A DNA stretch of 64,000 nt from contig NZ_LFBV01000003.1 of NCBI RefSeq assembly GCF_001905345.1, positions 124,001-188,000 of the forward strand, given 5' to 3'. This DNA is from Streptomyces uncialis (GTDB lineage: Bacteria; Actinomycetota; Actinomycetes; Streptomycetales; Streptomycetaceae). The first letter of the stretch is position 1, and each line of letters starts with the position of its first letter. Shown one piece after another: positions 17,185 to 26,800 of this stretch. Made by a program: the position numbers and the translations under genes. The notes beneath the pieces were generated by a model, which saw only the letters and a list, made by a program, of their open reading frames with translations, searched no databases and was not told the origin of the DNA.

Positions 17185-18060
17185 ATGGCCGTGTCACCCC
17201 CTTCCCCGTCCCGTCCGGTACGCCGCCGCATAGTGCGAGCGGGTGCCGTGTCCCTGTCCCTGGCGGCGGCGGTGTGCGCCACCGCGCCCGCCATGGCCGG
17301 AGGTGACCCGTCCGGCGGGCGGAACCCCGAACCGACGGGCCGGGGGACGAAGCCGACGGTGGTGCTGGTCCACGGCGCGTTCGCGGACGCGTCCGGCTGG
17401 AACGCGGTCGTCGAGCGGCTCCAGCACCGCGGGTATCCGGTCGTCGCCCCGCCGAACCCGCTGCGCGGTGTCCTCAGCGACTCGGCGTATGTCGCGTCGG
17501 TCCTCAAGAGCATCAAGGGCCCGATCGTGCTCGCCGGGCATTCCTACGGCGGCGCGGTCATCAGTCAGGCGGCGGCCGGGAACGCGAACGTGAAGGCCCT
17601 GGTGTACGTGTCGGCGTTCATGCCGGACGTGGGCGAGAACCCCGCCACGCTGTCCACGAAGTTCACGGGCAGTGACCTCGGTACCGCGCTGCGGCCGGTC
17701 CCGTACACGGACGGCACGAACAGCGGCACCGATCTGTACATCCAGAACGAGAAGTTCCACTCCGTGTTCGCCGCCGATCTGCCCGAGGCGCAGACACGGG
17801 TGATGGCGGTCGAGCAGCGCCCGGTCGCGCAGGCCGGGTTCGCGCAGAACGCGACCAAGGCGGCGTGGCGGACGATCCCGTCCTGGTTCATCGTGGCGAA
17901 GAACGACAAGGCCATCGCCCCGGACCTGGAGCGCTTCGAGGCGAAGCGCGCGAAGTCGCACACGGTCGAGGTCGACTCCTCGCATGTCGCGATGATGTCG
18001 CAACCCGATCTGGTGGCCGACAAGATCCGCGACGCGGCCCACGCCACGGTCGGCAAGTAG
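17185..18060 (+). CDS. Secreted alpha/beta hydrolase (SABP2/EstC-like esterase family)
   Basis: A 291-residue hydrolase with a signal peptide: basic start RPVRRRIVRAG, hydrophobic AVSLSLAAAVCATAPAMA, cleavage near residue 36. The mature protein starts with VVLVHGAFADASGWNAVVERL, which carries the oxyanion-hole HG. The nucleophile Ser is in LAGHSYGGAVIS, the acid is probably Asp in FIVAKNDKAI, and the His is in VDSSHVAMMSQP. It should hydrolyse an ester or amide outside the cell. ATG 17185 gives the proper signal peptide; the upstream frame does not. It is convergent with the siderophore operon. It is not the missing thioesterase: it is exported and on the other strand. Confidence 0.85.
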   Translation: MAVSPPSPSRPVRRRIVRAGAVSLSLAAAVCATAPAMAGGDPSGGRNPEPTGRGTKPTVVLVHGAFADASGWNAVVERLQHRGYPVVAPPNPLRGVLSDSAYVASVLKSIKGPIVLAGHSYGGAVISQAAAGNANVKALVYVSAFMPDVGENPATLSTKFTGSDLGTALRPVPYTDGTNSGTDLYIQNEKFHSVFAADLPEAQTRVMAVEQRPVAQAGFAQNATKAAWRTIPSWFIVAKNDKAIAPDLERFEAKRAKSHTVEVDSSHVAMMSQPDLVADKIRDAAHATVGK

Positions 18061-18138
18061 GCCTACGCCGCAGCCGGCGGGCGGTACCGCGCCGACGGCT
18101 GACCGGCAGTACCGCGCCACGGCCGACAAGTGGTCCCG

Positions 18139-18169
18139 TGCCACGGCCGGTGCGGTATCGGCCGTGGCA
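18139..18169. terminator. Bidirectional terminator-like hairpin at the end of the siderophore operon
   Basis: A perfect 11-base-pair stem, TGCCACGGCCG (18139-18149) with CGGCCGTGGCA (18159-18169), closes a 9-base loop. It lies between two convergent genes, where it could end both transcripts. No T tract follows, which is common in high-GC actinobacteria. Confidence 0.5.
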
Positions 18170-18339
18170 GGGCGCACCTGCCGGGCCCTGGCCGCCGGGG
18201 AACGACGACCCCTGGCGGCCGGGGCCCGTACGCCGTCGCGGGCCCGTACGCCGTCGCCGTCGCGGGCGCGGGACAAGCAGGGGCCCCGCGCCCGTGGCGG
18301 ACCCGGACGGCCGACGGGGTTGTCCCGCCGGACCGGCTC

Positions 18340-19443
18340 TCATCCTCCGGGGCGGCTCCGGCGGCGGGAGGCGAGGGCGAGGGTGTCGAGCAGCGGGGCG
18401 GTGCGGGACCAGCCGAGGCAGGAATCGGTGACGCTGAGGTCGGGGCGGAGGTGTGCCGTCGAGGGGTCCTGTCTGCCGTCGGACAGATAGGACTCGATCA
18501 TGACACCGGCCAGGGCGGATTCGCCCTCGGTGATCTGCCGGGCCAGATCGTCGACGACGGCGGGCTGGCGGTTGTGGTCCTTGCCGCTGTTGCCGTGGGA
18601 GGCGTCGACGACGACGCGCTGCGGCAGGCCGGCCGCGGCGAGGGCCGCGCGGGCCCGGGCGACGCCCGCCCGGTCGTAGTTGGGGGTCGGGCCGCCCCGC
18701 AGGACGAGATGGGTGTCGGGGTTCCCGGTGCTCCGCAGCGTCGTGAGACGGCCGTCGGGGGCCACGGCGGGGAACATGTGGGGGTGGGCGGCGGCCTGGA
18801 CCGCGGCGACCGCGGTGTCCAGTCCGCCGGACACGCAGTTCTTCATGCCGACCGGCATGGGCAGCCAGGACGCCAGATGGCGGTGCGGCTGGCTGGCGAC
18901 GGTGCGGGCGCCGATGGCGGCCCAGGACACCGTGTCGGCCACGTAGGGGGCGAGTACGGGGTCCACGAACTCGTAGGCCAGCGGCAGGCCCGTGGCGGCG
19001 GCCTCGGTGAGGAAGGACCGGCCGAGGCGCAGTCCGGCGGCCAGATCGCCCTTGCCGTCGAGGGTGGGGGCGGCGAGCAGGCCGGTCCAGCCGGTGACGG
19101 TGCGGGGCTTCTCCAGATAGGCGCGCAGGACGACGACCAGGTCGTCTCCGAGGCGCTGGGCGGCGTCGGCGAGCAGGGCCGCGTACTCCAGCGCTGCCCC
19201 GGTGTCGTGGACGGAGCAGGGGCCGACGACGACGAGCAGGCGGGGGTCGCGGCGGGCGAGGACCGCGGCGACGGTGTCGCGGTGCCGGGCGACGGCGTCG
19301 GCGGTCACCGGGGACAGCGGGTGGGCCGCGGCGAGTTCGGCCGGTGCGGGCAGCGGGTGGGCCGGGCCGGGGCCGGCGGGTGCGGGCACCGGCCGGAGCG
19401 CGGTGGGTTCGGCCTGTGCGGACAGGGCACTGGCACTCATCAT
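18340..19443 (-). CDS. 3-deoxy-7-phosphoheptulonate (DAHP) synthase, class I
   Basis: A 367-residue DAHP synthase, the first enzyme of the shikimate pathway, joining phosphoenolpyruvate and erythrose 4-phosphate. Class I (AroG-type) signatures are present: VVVGPCSVHD, LEKPRT, GARTVASQPHR, MKNCVSGG, HLVLRGG and VVVDASHGNSGKDH. Streptomycetes normally use the unrelated class II enzyme for housekeeping, so a class I copy at the end of a siderophore operon looks dedicated to boosting chorismate for dihydroxybenzoate. ATG 19443 overlaps the exporter stop by 4 bases (ATGA) and follows GAGGAAG; a second ATG follows directly at 19440. Feedback sensitivity cannot be judged from the sequence. Confidence 0.9.
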   Translation of the reverse strand: MMSASALSAQAEPTALRPVPAPAGPGPAHPLPAPAELAAAHPLSPVTADAVARHRDTVAAVLARRDPRLLVVVGPCSVHDTGAALEYAALLADAAQRLGDDLVVVLRAYLEKPRTVTGWTGLLAAPTLDGKGDLAAGLRLGRSFLTEAAATGLPLAYEFVDPVLAPYVADTVSWAAIGARTVASQPHRHLASWLPMPVGMKNCVSGGLDTAVAAVQAAAHPHMFPAVAPDGRLTTLRSTGNPDTHLVLRGGPTPNYDRAGVARARAALAAAGLPQRVVVDASHGNSGKDHNRQPAVVDDLARQITEGESALAGVMIESYLSDGRQDPSTAHLRPDLSVTDSCLGWSRTAPLLDTLALASRRRSRPGG

Positions 19444-20840
19444 GACTTCCTCACGTGGGTACGGGGCAGCCTCGTGGCCCCGGCGGCGGCGAGCAGGCAG
19501 AATCCGAGCACCCACCAGAAGGTGTCGGCGAACGCCCAGGAGATGTCCGTGCCGCGGGCGGCCAGCCGGTCCTGGAGCACCACGGCGAGGGCCGCCGTGC
19601 CGACCGAACCGCCCACGATGTTGAGCAGGTTGAGCGCTCCCGAGGCGCGTGGGAGGTGTGCGGGCTCGATACGGCTGTAGACGATGTTCATGACGGGCGC
19701 GGTGATCATGGCCATGCCTACGCCGCGGACCACGAGCGCCGAGGCGATCAGCAGGTCCGGGGGCTCATGGCCGAGCTGGGTGAACGGGACCGTGCCCACG
19801 AGGATCAGCCCGATGCCGGTGACCACCAGGGTCCGGGGCGCGACCTTGTCGATGGCGCGGTTGACCAGTACCGATCCGGCCACCGCGCCGAGGCCCTGCG
19901 GGGCGAGCAGCAGTCCGGCCTCCCACGGGGACAGACCGCGCGCGGTCTGGAGGTACAGCGGCAGCAGGAACATCGTGCCGAACACCGAGGCGCCCAGGAC
20001 CACCAGGGCGAAGGCGGCGGCGCCGAAGGGCGGCCGGGAGAACAGCCGGGGGTCGACCAGCGGGGTGCCGCGGGTGCGCAGTCCGTGCACGGTGAACGCG
20101 GCCAGCATCGCCAGGCCCGCGCAGACCCCGATCGTGGCCGGCAGCGTGCGGCCGTGGGCGATCTCGGTCAGTCCGTACACCAGCACGGCCAGTCCGGGTG
20201 AGAGCAGCAGGGCGCCCCGGAGGTCGAACGCGGTCCGTCGGGTGGACGGCGGTACCGCGGGCACATGGCGGCGGGCGAGCAGGATCGCGACGGCGCCGAT
20301 CGGCAGATTGACGAGGAAGAGCCAGGGCCAGGACGCCACCCCGAGGATGGAGCCGCCGACCAGCGGGCCGAGTACCGGTGACAGCAGGGGGACGACGGCG
20401 ACGACGCTGATCACCCGTCCGGTGCGGGAGGGTCCGGCGACCCGGGCCAGCAGTGCCTGCCCGGTCGCGGGCAGCAGTCCGCCGCCGAGGCCCTGGACGA
20501 TCCGGAAGACGATCAGGCTGGTCGCGGACCAGGCCAGCGCGCACAGCGCCGAGCCGAGCAGGAACACCCCCACGGCGACGAGCCAGGTCCGCCGGCCGCC
20601 GAACCGGTCGGCCAGCCAGCCGGACGCGGGCACGGCGGCGACGACGGCCAGCAGATAGGCGGTGGTGACCCACTGGATCTCGGCGACGGAGGCGCCGAAC
20701 TCCGCCGTCAGGGTGTCGATGCCGACGCTGACGATCGTGGCGTCGATGGTGGCCATGAACGTGCCGAGGACCAGGATGAAGGCGATCCGCAGCAGTTGTC
20801 CGTCGACCCGCTCGGCCGGTGGGGCCGCGTCCTTGCTCAT
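19440..20840 (-). CDS. MFS exporter, DHA2 family, probable siderophore efflux pump
   Basis: A 466-residue MFS protein with about 14 hydrophobic segments. Motif D1 is seen as GTFMATIDATIVSVGIDTL, motif A as GWLADRFGGRRTWL and motif C as LSPVLGPLVGGSI. ATG 20840 overlaps the NRPS stop by 4 bases and the C-terminus (THVRKS) overlaps the DAHP synthase start by 4 bases, so it is embedded in the operon. Export of the finished apo-siderophore is the natural role, as with EntS and YmfE-type pumps in other catecholate systems. A much longer open frame continues upstream on this strand, but that part is antisense-frame shadow of the NRPS gene. Confidence 0.9.
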   Translation of the reverse strand: MSKDAAPPAERVDGQLLRIAFILVLGTFMATIDATIVSVGIDTLTAEFGASVAEIQWVTTAYLLAVVAAVPASGWLADRFGGRRTWLVAVGVFLLGSALCALAWSATSLIVFRIVQGLGGGLLPATGQALLARVAGPSRTGRVISVVAVVPLLSPVLGPLVGGSILGVASWPWLFLVNLPIGAVAILLARRHVPAVPPSTRRTAFDLRGALLLSPGLAVLVYGLTEIAHGRTLPATIGVCAGLAMLAAFTVHGLRTRGTPLVDPRLFSRPPFGAAAFALVVLGASVFGTMFLLPLYLQTARGLSPWEAGLLLAPQGLGAVAGSVLVNRAIDKVAPRTLVVTGIGLILVGTVPFTQLGHEPPDLLIASALVVRGVGMAMITAPVMNIVYSRIEPAHLPRASGALNLLNIVGGSVGTAALAVVLQDRLAARGTDISWAFADTFWWVLGFCLLAAAGATRLPRTHVRKS

Positions 20841-23800
20841 CGGTGCTCCAGCAGTTCTGTGATGTCGGCGTCGAGGTGGTCGCCCAGGGAGCGCAGCAGG
20901 TCCAGCAGTTCCTCGGCGAGGCCGTCGGTGTCCACCCCGGCGCGGTGGGCGAGCACTCCGGTCCAGCCGTCGCCGTCGGGCATGACCGTGAGGGTCACCG
21001 GGTGGTGGGTGGACTCGCGGAACCGGGTCCCGACGACCGTGAGCCCGGGGGCGGGTTCGCGCAGCCGGTCGGGGTCGACGGGATAGTTCTCGAAGACCAC
21101 GAGGCTGTCGAAGAGCCTGTGCCGTCCGGTGAGGTGTTCCAGGTCGGGCAGGGCGACGTGGTGGTGCTCGACCAGTGCGCGCTGCCCGCTCTGGAGGGCG
21201 GCGAGGGTGTCGCCGAGGGTGCCGGTGAGCCGGGCGCGTACGGGCACGGTGTTGGCCAGCAGCCCGATGATCTCCTCGACGCCCGCCAGCTCCGGGGGAC
21301 GGCAGGCGACCATGGCGCCGAAGCAGACGTCCGTGCGGCCGGAGCGCCGGGCGAGCAGCACCGCCCAGGCGCCTTGCAGCAGGGTGTTGCGGGTCAGTCC
21401 GCGCCGGGCGGCATGCCGTCCGAGGTCGGCGACGAGTGCCGCGTCGAACGTGATGAGCGTGGGTTCCTGCCAGGCCGGGCCGGGTTCGGCACAGCCCAGG
21501 TGGTCGCCTTCGGGCAGGTCCTTCAGTTCGGTGGCCCAGGCGTCGAGGTCGGGTTCGTGGTCGGCGCGCCAGCGCAGATAGTCGGCGAACGGCACGGGGC
21601 CGGGCAGTTCGGGGGCCTCGCCGCGGACGCGGGCGGTGTACAGGGCGAACAGCTCGGTGAGGATGCGGGGGGCGGACCAGCCGTCGGAGAGCACATGATG
21701 GCTGGTCAGGACGAGGTCGGCGAGGTCGGGGCCGCGCCGGATCACGGTGAGGCGCAGCAGTGGTCCGGCGGCGAGGTCGAACGGCTCGGCCAGGTCGGCC
21801 GCCAGTACCTCGTCGGCCGGTCCGTCGGTGACACGGAACTCCGGACGGGGCGCTTCGGGGATCACCGCGAGACCGGCGGGGAACACGGCGCCCAGGTTGG
21901 GGTGGCGGGTCAGCAGGTCGGCGCCCGCGGCCCGCAGGGCGTCGGGGTCGAGGGTCCCGGCGAGGGTGAAGGCCGACTGCACGGTGTACGGGTCGGGGCG
22001 TTCGGTGCGGGAGTGCCGCAGCATCACCTCCTGGAGCGGGGTGAGCGGCTGCACCTCGGCGGCCCGGTCGCGGTCGAGTGCCAGGATCTCCGGTGCGGCG
22101 GCGGTGTGCAGCAGCGCGGTCCGCAGATGTGCGGCCAGTTCCTCGATCTCGGCGGTGGTGAACAGTGCGGAGGGCCAGGTGATCCGGACGCCGAGGGCGT
22201 CGTCGCGTACGAGGGCGTTGACCATCAGGGCGTAGGGCAGGGGCAGGGTGTCGGAGCCGCCGGAGCCGAGCGGGTCGGCGTCCGGGGGTGCCTGCCAGGG
22301 TGTCTCGTCGGTGGGGGCGCCGGGGAACTGGCCGAGGTAGTTCCAGGCGACCTCCGGGCGTACGGGGTCCAGCAGGCCGGCGGCGGTGAGGATGCCGTGG
22401 CCGAGGCCGTCGCCCTGGGCGCGCAGCCGTTCCTTGACGGCCCGTATGTCGTCGTCGGCGTCGAGCCGTACGGGGTGGATCGCGGTGAACCAGCCGACGG
22501 TCTGGGACAGGTCGACCTGGGTGGGGCGGCCGTGGCTCTCCAGCGCGACGAGCAGTTCGGATCGGCCGCGCCAGGCCCGTACGGCGTGGGCGAGCGCGGT
22601 GAGCAGCACGGCGTCGGGGGTGGTGCGGTGGGCGGCGGGCAGGGTGGTGATCAGGGCGCGGGTCGTGCCGGTGTCGAGCCGTATCTCGTGGTGCGTGGCC
22701 GTGGCGACGGTGTCCCGGGCGGGGTCGAGCGGGCGGGTGAGCGCCGGGGTGGCGGTCATCCGCTCCCAGTGCGGCAGTTCGGCGCGGCGGTCGGCGTCGC
22801 GCAGTGAGCGCGCCCAGCCGAGGAAGGACTGGCCGTGCCGGGTGAGCGTCCCGCCGGAGTGGGCGTGCTGGAGGTCGTCCAGCAGGACGCGCCAGGACAC
22901 CCCGTCGACGACCAGGTGGTGGGCGATCAGGACGAGCCTGCCCGGGCGGGCGGGTCCGGCGTCCAGCCACAGGGCGCGCAGCAGCGGACCGGTGCGGGGG
23001 TCCATCGTGTCGCGGGCCTCGGCGGTGCGGGCGTCGGCGAGGGTCCGCAGGTCGCCGTTGGCGGGGACGCGGGTGAGCACGTCGGCGCCGGTGACGGCGC
23101 CCGCGGGCGGGATGCGGAGCATGTCGTCGGCCAGGTGGGCGCGCAGTACGTCGTGCCGGGTGAGGAGTGCGTCGAGCACGGCCCGCCAGGCCGTCTCGTC
23201 GCCGCCCGCGGGGACGCTGAGCTCGACCCACTGGCAGAACCCGTCGGCGGCGGTCCCGGCGCGGCGCAGCAGGTCCCGCATGAGCGGGGTCAGCGGCGCG
23301 TCGCCGACGGCGGGGGCCTCGTCGTGGTCGAGGGCGCGGGCGAGCGCCGCGATCCCGGCGACGGTCTCGCCCTCGAACACGTCGCGGGCGGTCAGGCCGA
23401 GTCCTTGGCGGCGGGCCCGCGACACCACTTGCAGGGACACGATGCTGTCGCCGCCGATGGTGAAGAAGTCGTCGTCGGGGCCGATGTCGTCGGTACCGAG
23501 GATGTCCCGGAACACTCCGAGCAGTACGGCTTCGGCCTCGGTGGCGGGTTCGCGACGCGCGGTGGCCGCGGCCTCGGGGGCCGGGAGCGCGGCGGCGTCG
23601 AGTTTGCCGCTCGGGCTCAGCGGGAGCCGGTCGATGGGGACGAGTGCGGTGGGCACCATGTGGTCGGGCAGTTCGGCGGCGAGGTGCGCGCGTACCGCCG
23701 CGGGGTCGAGGTCGGTGTCGTCGGTCGGGATGACGTAGCCGACGAGCCTGCCGTCGCGGACGACGACAGCGCAGGCGCGTACGCCGGGGTGGCGGGTGAG

Positions 23801-26800
23801 GGTGGACTCGATCTCGCCCAGTTCGACGCGGAAGCCGCGGATCTTGACCTGGTGGTCGGCGCGGCCGAGGAAGACGAGCTGTCCGTCGGGCCGCCACCGC
23901 ACCAGGTCGCCGGTGCGGTACATCCGGGTCCCCGGGGGGCCGTACGGGTCGGCGACGAACGCGGCGGCGGTCAGACCGGGGCGGTTGAGGTAGCCGCGCG
24001 CCAGGCTGGGACCGCCGAGATACAGCTCGCCGGTCACCGAGGTGCCGACCGGCTGGAGTCCGCCGTCGAGCACATAGGCGCGGACGTTGGGGTCGGGCAG
24101 GCCGATCGGCAGGGGTCCGGGGTCGGCCGGGTCGTAGCGCCAGGTGACGGAGTTGATGGTGACCTCGGTGGGCCCGTAGGCGTTGAACAGCGCCTTGCGG
24201 CCCTCGCCCCAGCGCCGGGCCAGCTCGGGGTCGAGGCGTTCGGCGCCGACCATGAAGAACACGTCGGGGTCGACCGTGCGGTCGTCGGGCATCGCGGCGA
24301 GGAACGACGGCAGCAGGTTCACCCCGGTCACCCGGTGCTCGGTGATGTAGTCGAGCAGTTCGTCACCGGGGACGCGGACCTCCTCGGGTGCGATGACGGA
24401 GGTCCCGCCGGACAGCAGCGGCACCATGGTCTGCCAGAACGCGACGTCGAAGCTGGTCGACGCGAAGTGCAGATACCGGTCGTGCTCGGTGATCCCGACG
24501 ACCTCTTCCTGGAGCGCGATCAGGTCGGGTACCCCGCGATGGGTCACACCGACGCCCTTGGGCCGCCCGGTGGTGCCGGAGGTGTAGATGACATAGGCGA
24601 GCGCGTCGTCGGTGAGGGTGGCACGTGCCTCGGCCGGGTCGGTGTCGGGTGCGGAGGCGAGGGTGGCCGGGTCGTCCAGCCGCAGTACCGGGACGGCCCG
24701 GTCGACGGGCAGTTCGGCGCCGGTCGTCAGGACGGCGGCCGGGGCGATGTCGTCGAACATGTAGGCCAGCCGGTCCCGTGGATAGCTCGGGTCCAGCGGT
24801 ACGTACACGGCGCCCGCCTTGGCCACCGCGAACAGGGCCACCGTCATCTCGATGTCGCGTCCGAGGAGGACCGCGACGGGGTCCTGGGGGCGTACCCCGT
24901 GGGCGATCAGCGCGTGGGCGAGCCGGTTGGCGGCGCGGTCCAGTCCGGCGTAGTCGAGGCTGCGGTCGCGGCAGACCAGTGCCTCGGCGTGGGGCTTGCG
25001 GCGTACCCAGGCGGCGAATTCCTCCAGCCAGTGGCCGCGGGCCTTGGCGGGCACGATCCGGGTGCCGGTGCGCAGCATCCGTTCCCGCTCGTCCGCGTCG
25101 AGGGCGGGCAGCCGGATCGCGGGCCGCGCCGGGTCGTCGACGATCTCGCGCAGCAGATTGCGCAGCCAGCGGCCCCAGTCGCGCACGGTCGGCTCGTCGA
25201 AGGCGCGCGGCTGGTAGCCGAGGCCGATCGTGATCTCTTCGTCGGGGATCACGATCACGGTCAGCGGGTAGTGGGTGGCGTCGGTGATGTCCACCCCGGC
25301 CAGGTCGAGTCCGGGCGCGAGGGGGGTGCGCTTGCGGCTGGAGAGCGGGAAGTTCTCCATCACGAGCATCGTGTCGAAGAGTTCGCCGATGCCCACCGCC
25401 CGCTGGATCTCCGGGAGGCCGACGTGGTGGTGCTCGGCCAGTGCGACGCTCTCGGCGTGCACGTCCGCGAGCAGGTCGCGTGCCGTGCGGTCCTGGGTGT
25501 GCCGCACGCGTACCGGGATGGTGGTGCCGAGCTGGCCGATCATCGACTCGACGCCGTCGACCTCGGCGGGCCGTCCGGAGACCGGGCAGCCGAACACGAC
25601 GTCGCGGCGCCCGGTGAGCCTGCCGAGGAGCAGGCCCCAGGCCGTCTGGAGCACGGTGGTCAGGGTGACGCCCTGTTCGCGGGCGAACGCGCGCAGCCGG
25701 TCGCTGAACTCCTGGCCGAGCGCGACGGTCACCCGGCCGGGCCGTTCGACTCCGGTGACGGTGCTCGCGGGGGCCAGCCGGGTGGCGTCGTCGACCCCGG
25801 CGAGGGCGTCGCGCCACGCGGTGAGGGACGCGTCGTGGTCCCGGCCGGCCAGCCAGCGGAAATACTCCGACAGCGGCGGGGCGGCGGGTACGGCGGGGCC
25901 GCCGCCGAGTTCGGCGTAGATGCCCAGCAGGGTGCGGCCGACCAGTGGCATGGACCAGCCGTCGAGCAGGGCGTGGTGGTTGGTGATCACCAGTTTGTGC
26001 TCGGCGGGGCCGACCCGGGAGAGCAGGAAGCGGATCAGCGGGGGCCTGGCCGGGTCGAACGGGCGCTCCAGTTCGGCGCGGGCGGCCTCGGGGAACGCGT
26101 CGTCCCGGCGCCATTCCAGGGCGACATCGGCGGGGATCACCTGCACCACGCCGTCCCCGGCGGGGGTGAGGTACACCCGCAGCGCGGGGTGGCGGCGCAG
26201 CAGTTCGCGGGCGGCGTCGGCCATCCGGTCCGGGTCGAGGGCGCCGACGAGGGTGGTGAGGGCCTGGACGACGTAGACGTCGGTGTCGTGGTCGTCGCGG
26301 ACCAGGGTGTGGAAGGTGAGGCCGACCTGGAGCGGGGTGGCGGGCAGTACGTCGGCGATCCGGCCGACGGCGTCGTGGCTCTCCAGGGTGTCGATGGCGG
26401 CCTGGTCGAGGTCGACCAGCGGCAGGTCCGACGGGGTGAGCCCACCGGGGGTGCCGAGGGCGTGCGCGGCGAGGGCGTCCAGCGCGGCGTTCCAGGCGCT
26501 CTGGAGGGCGGCGACGGCTTCGGGGCCGAGGACCTCGGTGGCGGCCGTCCATTCGACGGCGAGCCGGGGCCCGCCCTCCTCGTGGACGAAGCAGTTGAGG
26601 GCGAGTATCTGTTCCAGGGCCTTGCCGTCGGGCTCGATGACGGAGAAGGCGTCCTGCTGGGGCAGTCGCCATCCGGTGCCGGGCAGCGGGGCGAACCGGC
26701 CGAGGTAGTTCAGCAGCACGTCGGGCGGGGGGACGGCGGACAGTTCGGGGCCGGCCACCGGGTCGAGGGTGCGCAGGACGCCGTAGCCGATGCCGCCGTC

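Noticed and set aside
17185..18060. The neighbouring alpha/beta hydrolase as the missing NRPS thioesterase
   Set aside because: It has an export signal, lies on the opposite strand beyond a terminator and resembles esterases, not type I or II thioesterases.
20841..23897. N-terminal extension of the MFS exporter by about 1000 residues
   Set aside because: The extension is Arg/Pro-rich frame shadow over the NRPS. The transporter proper begins at ATG 20840, which overlaps the NRPS stop by 4 bases.
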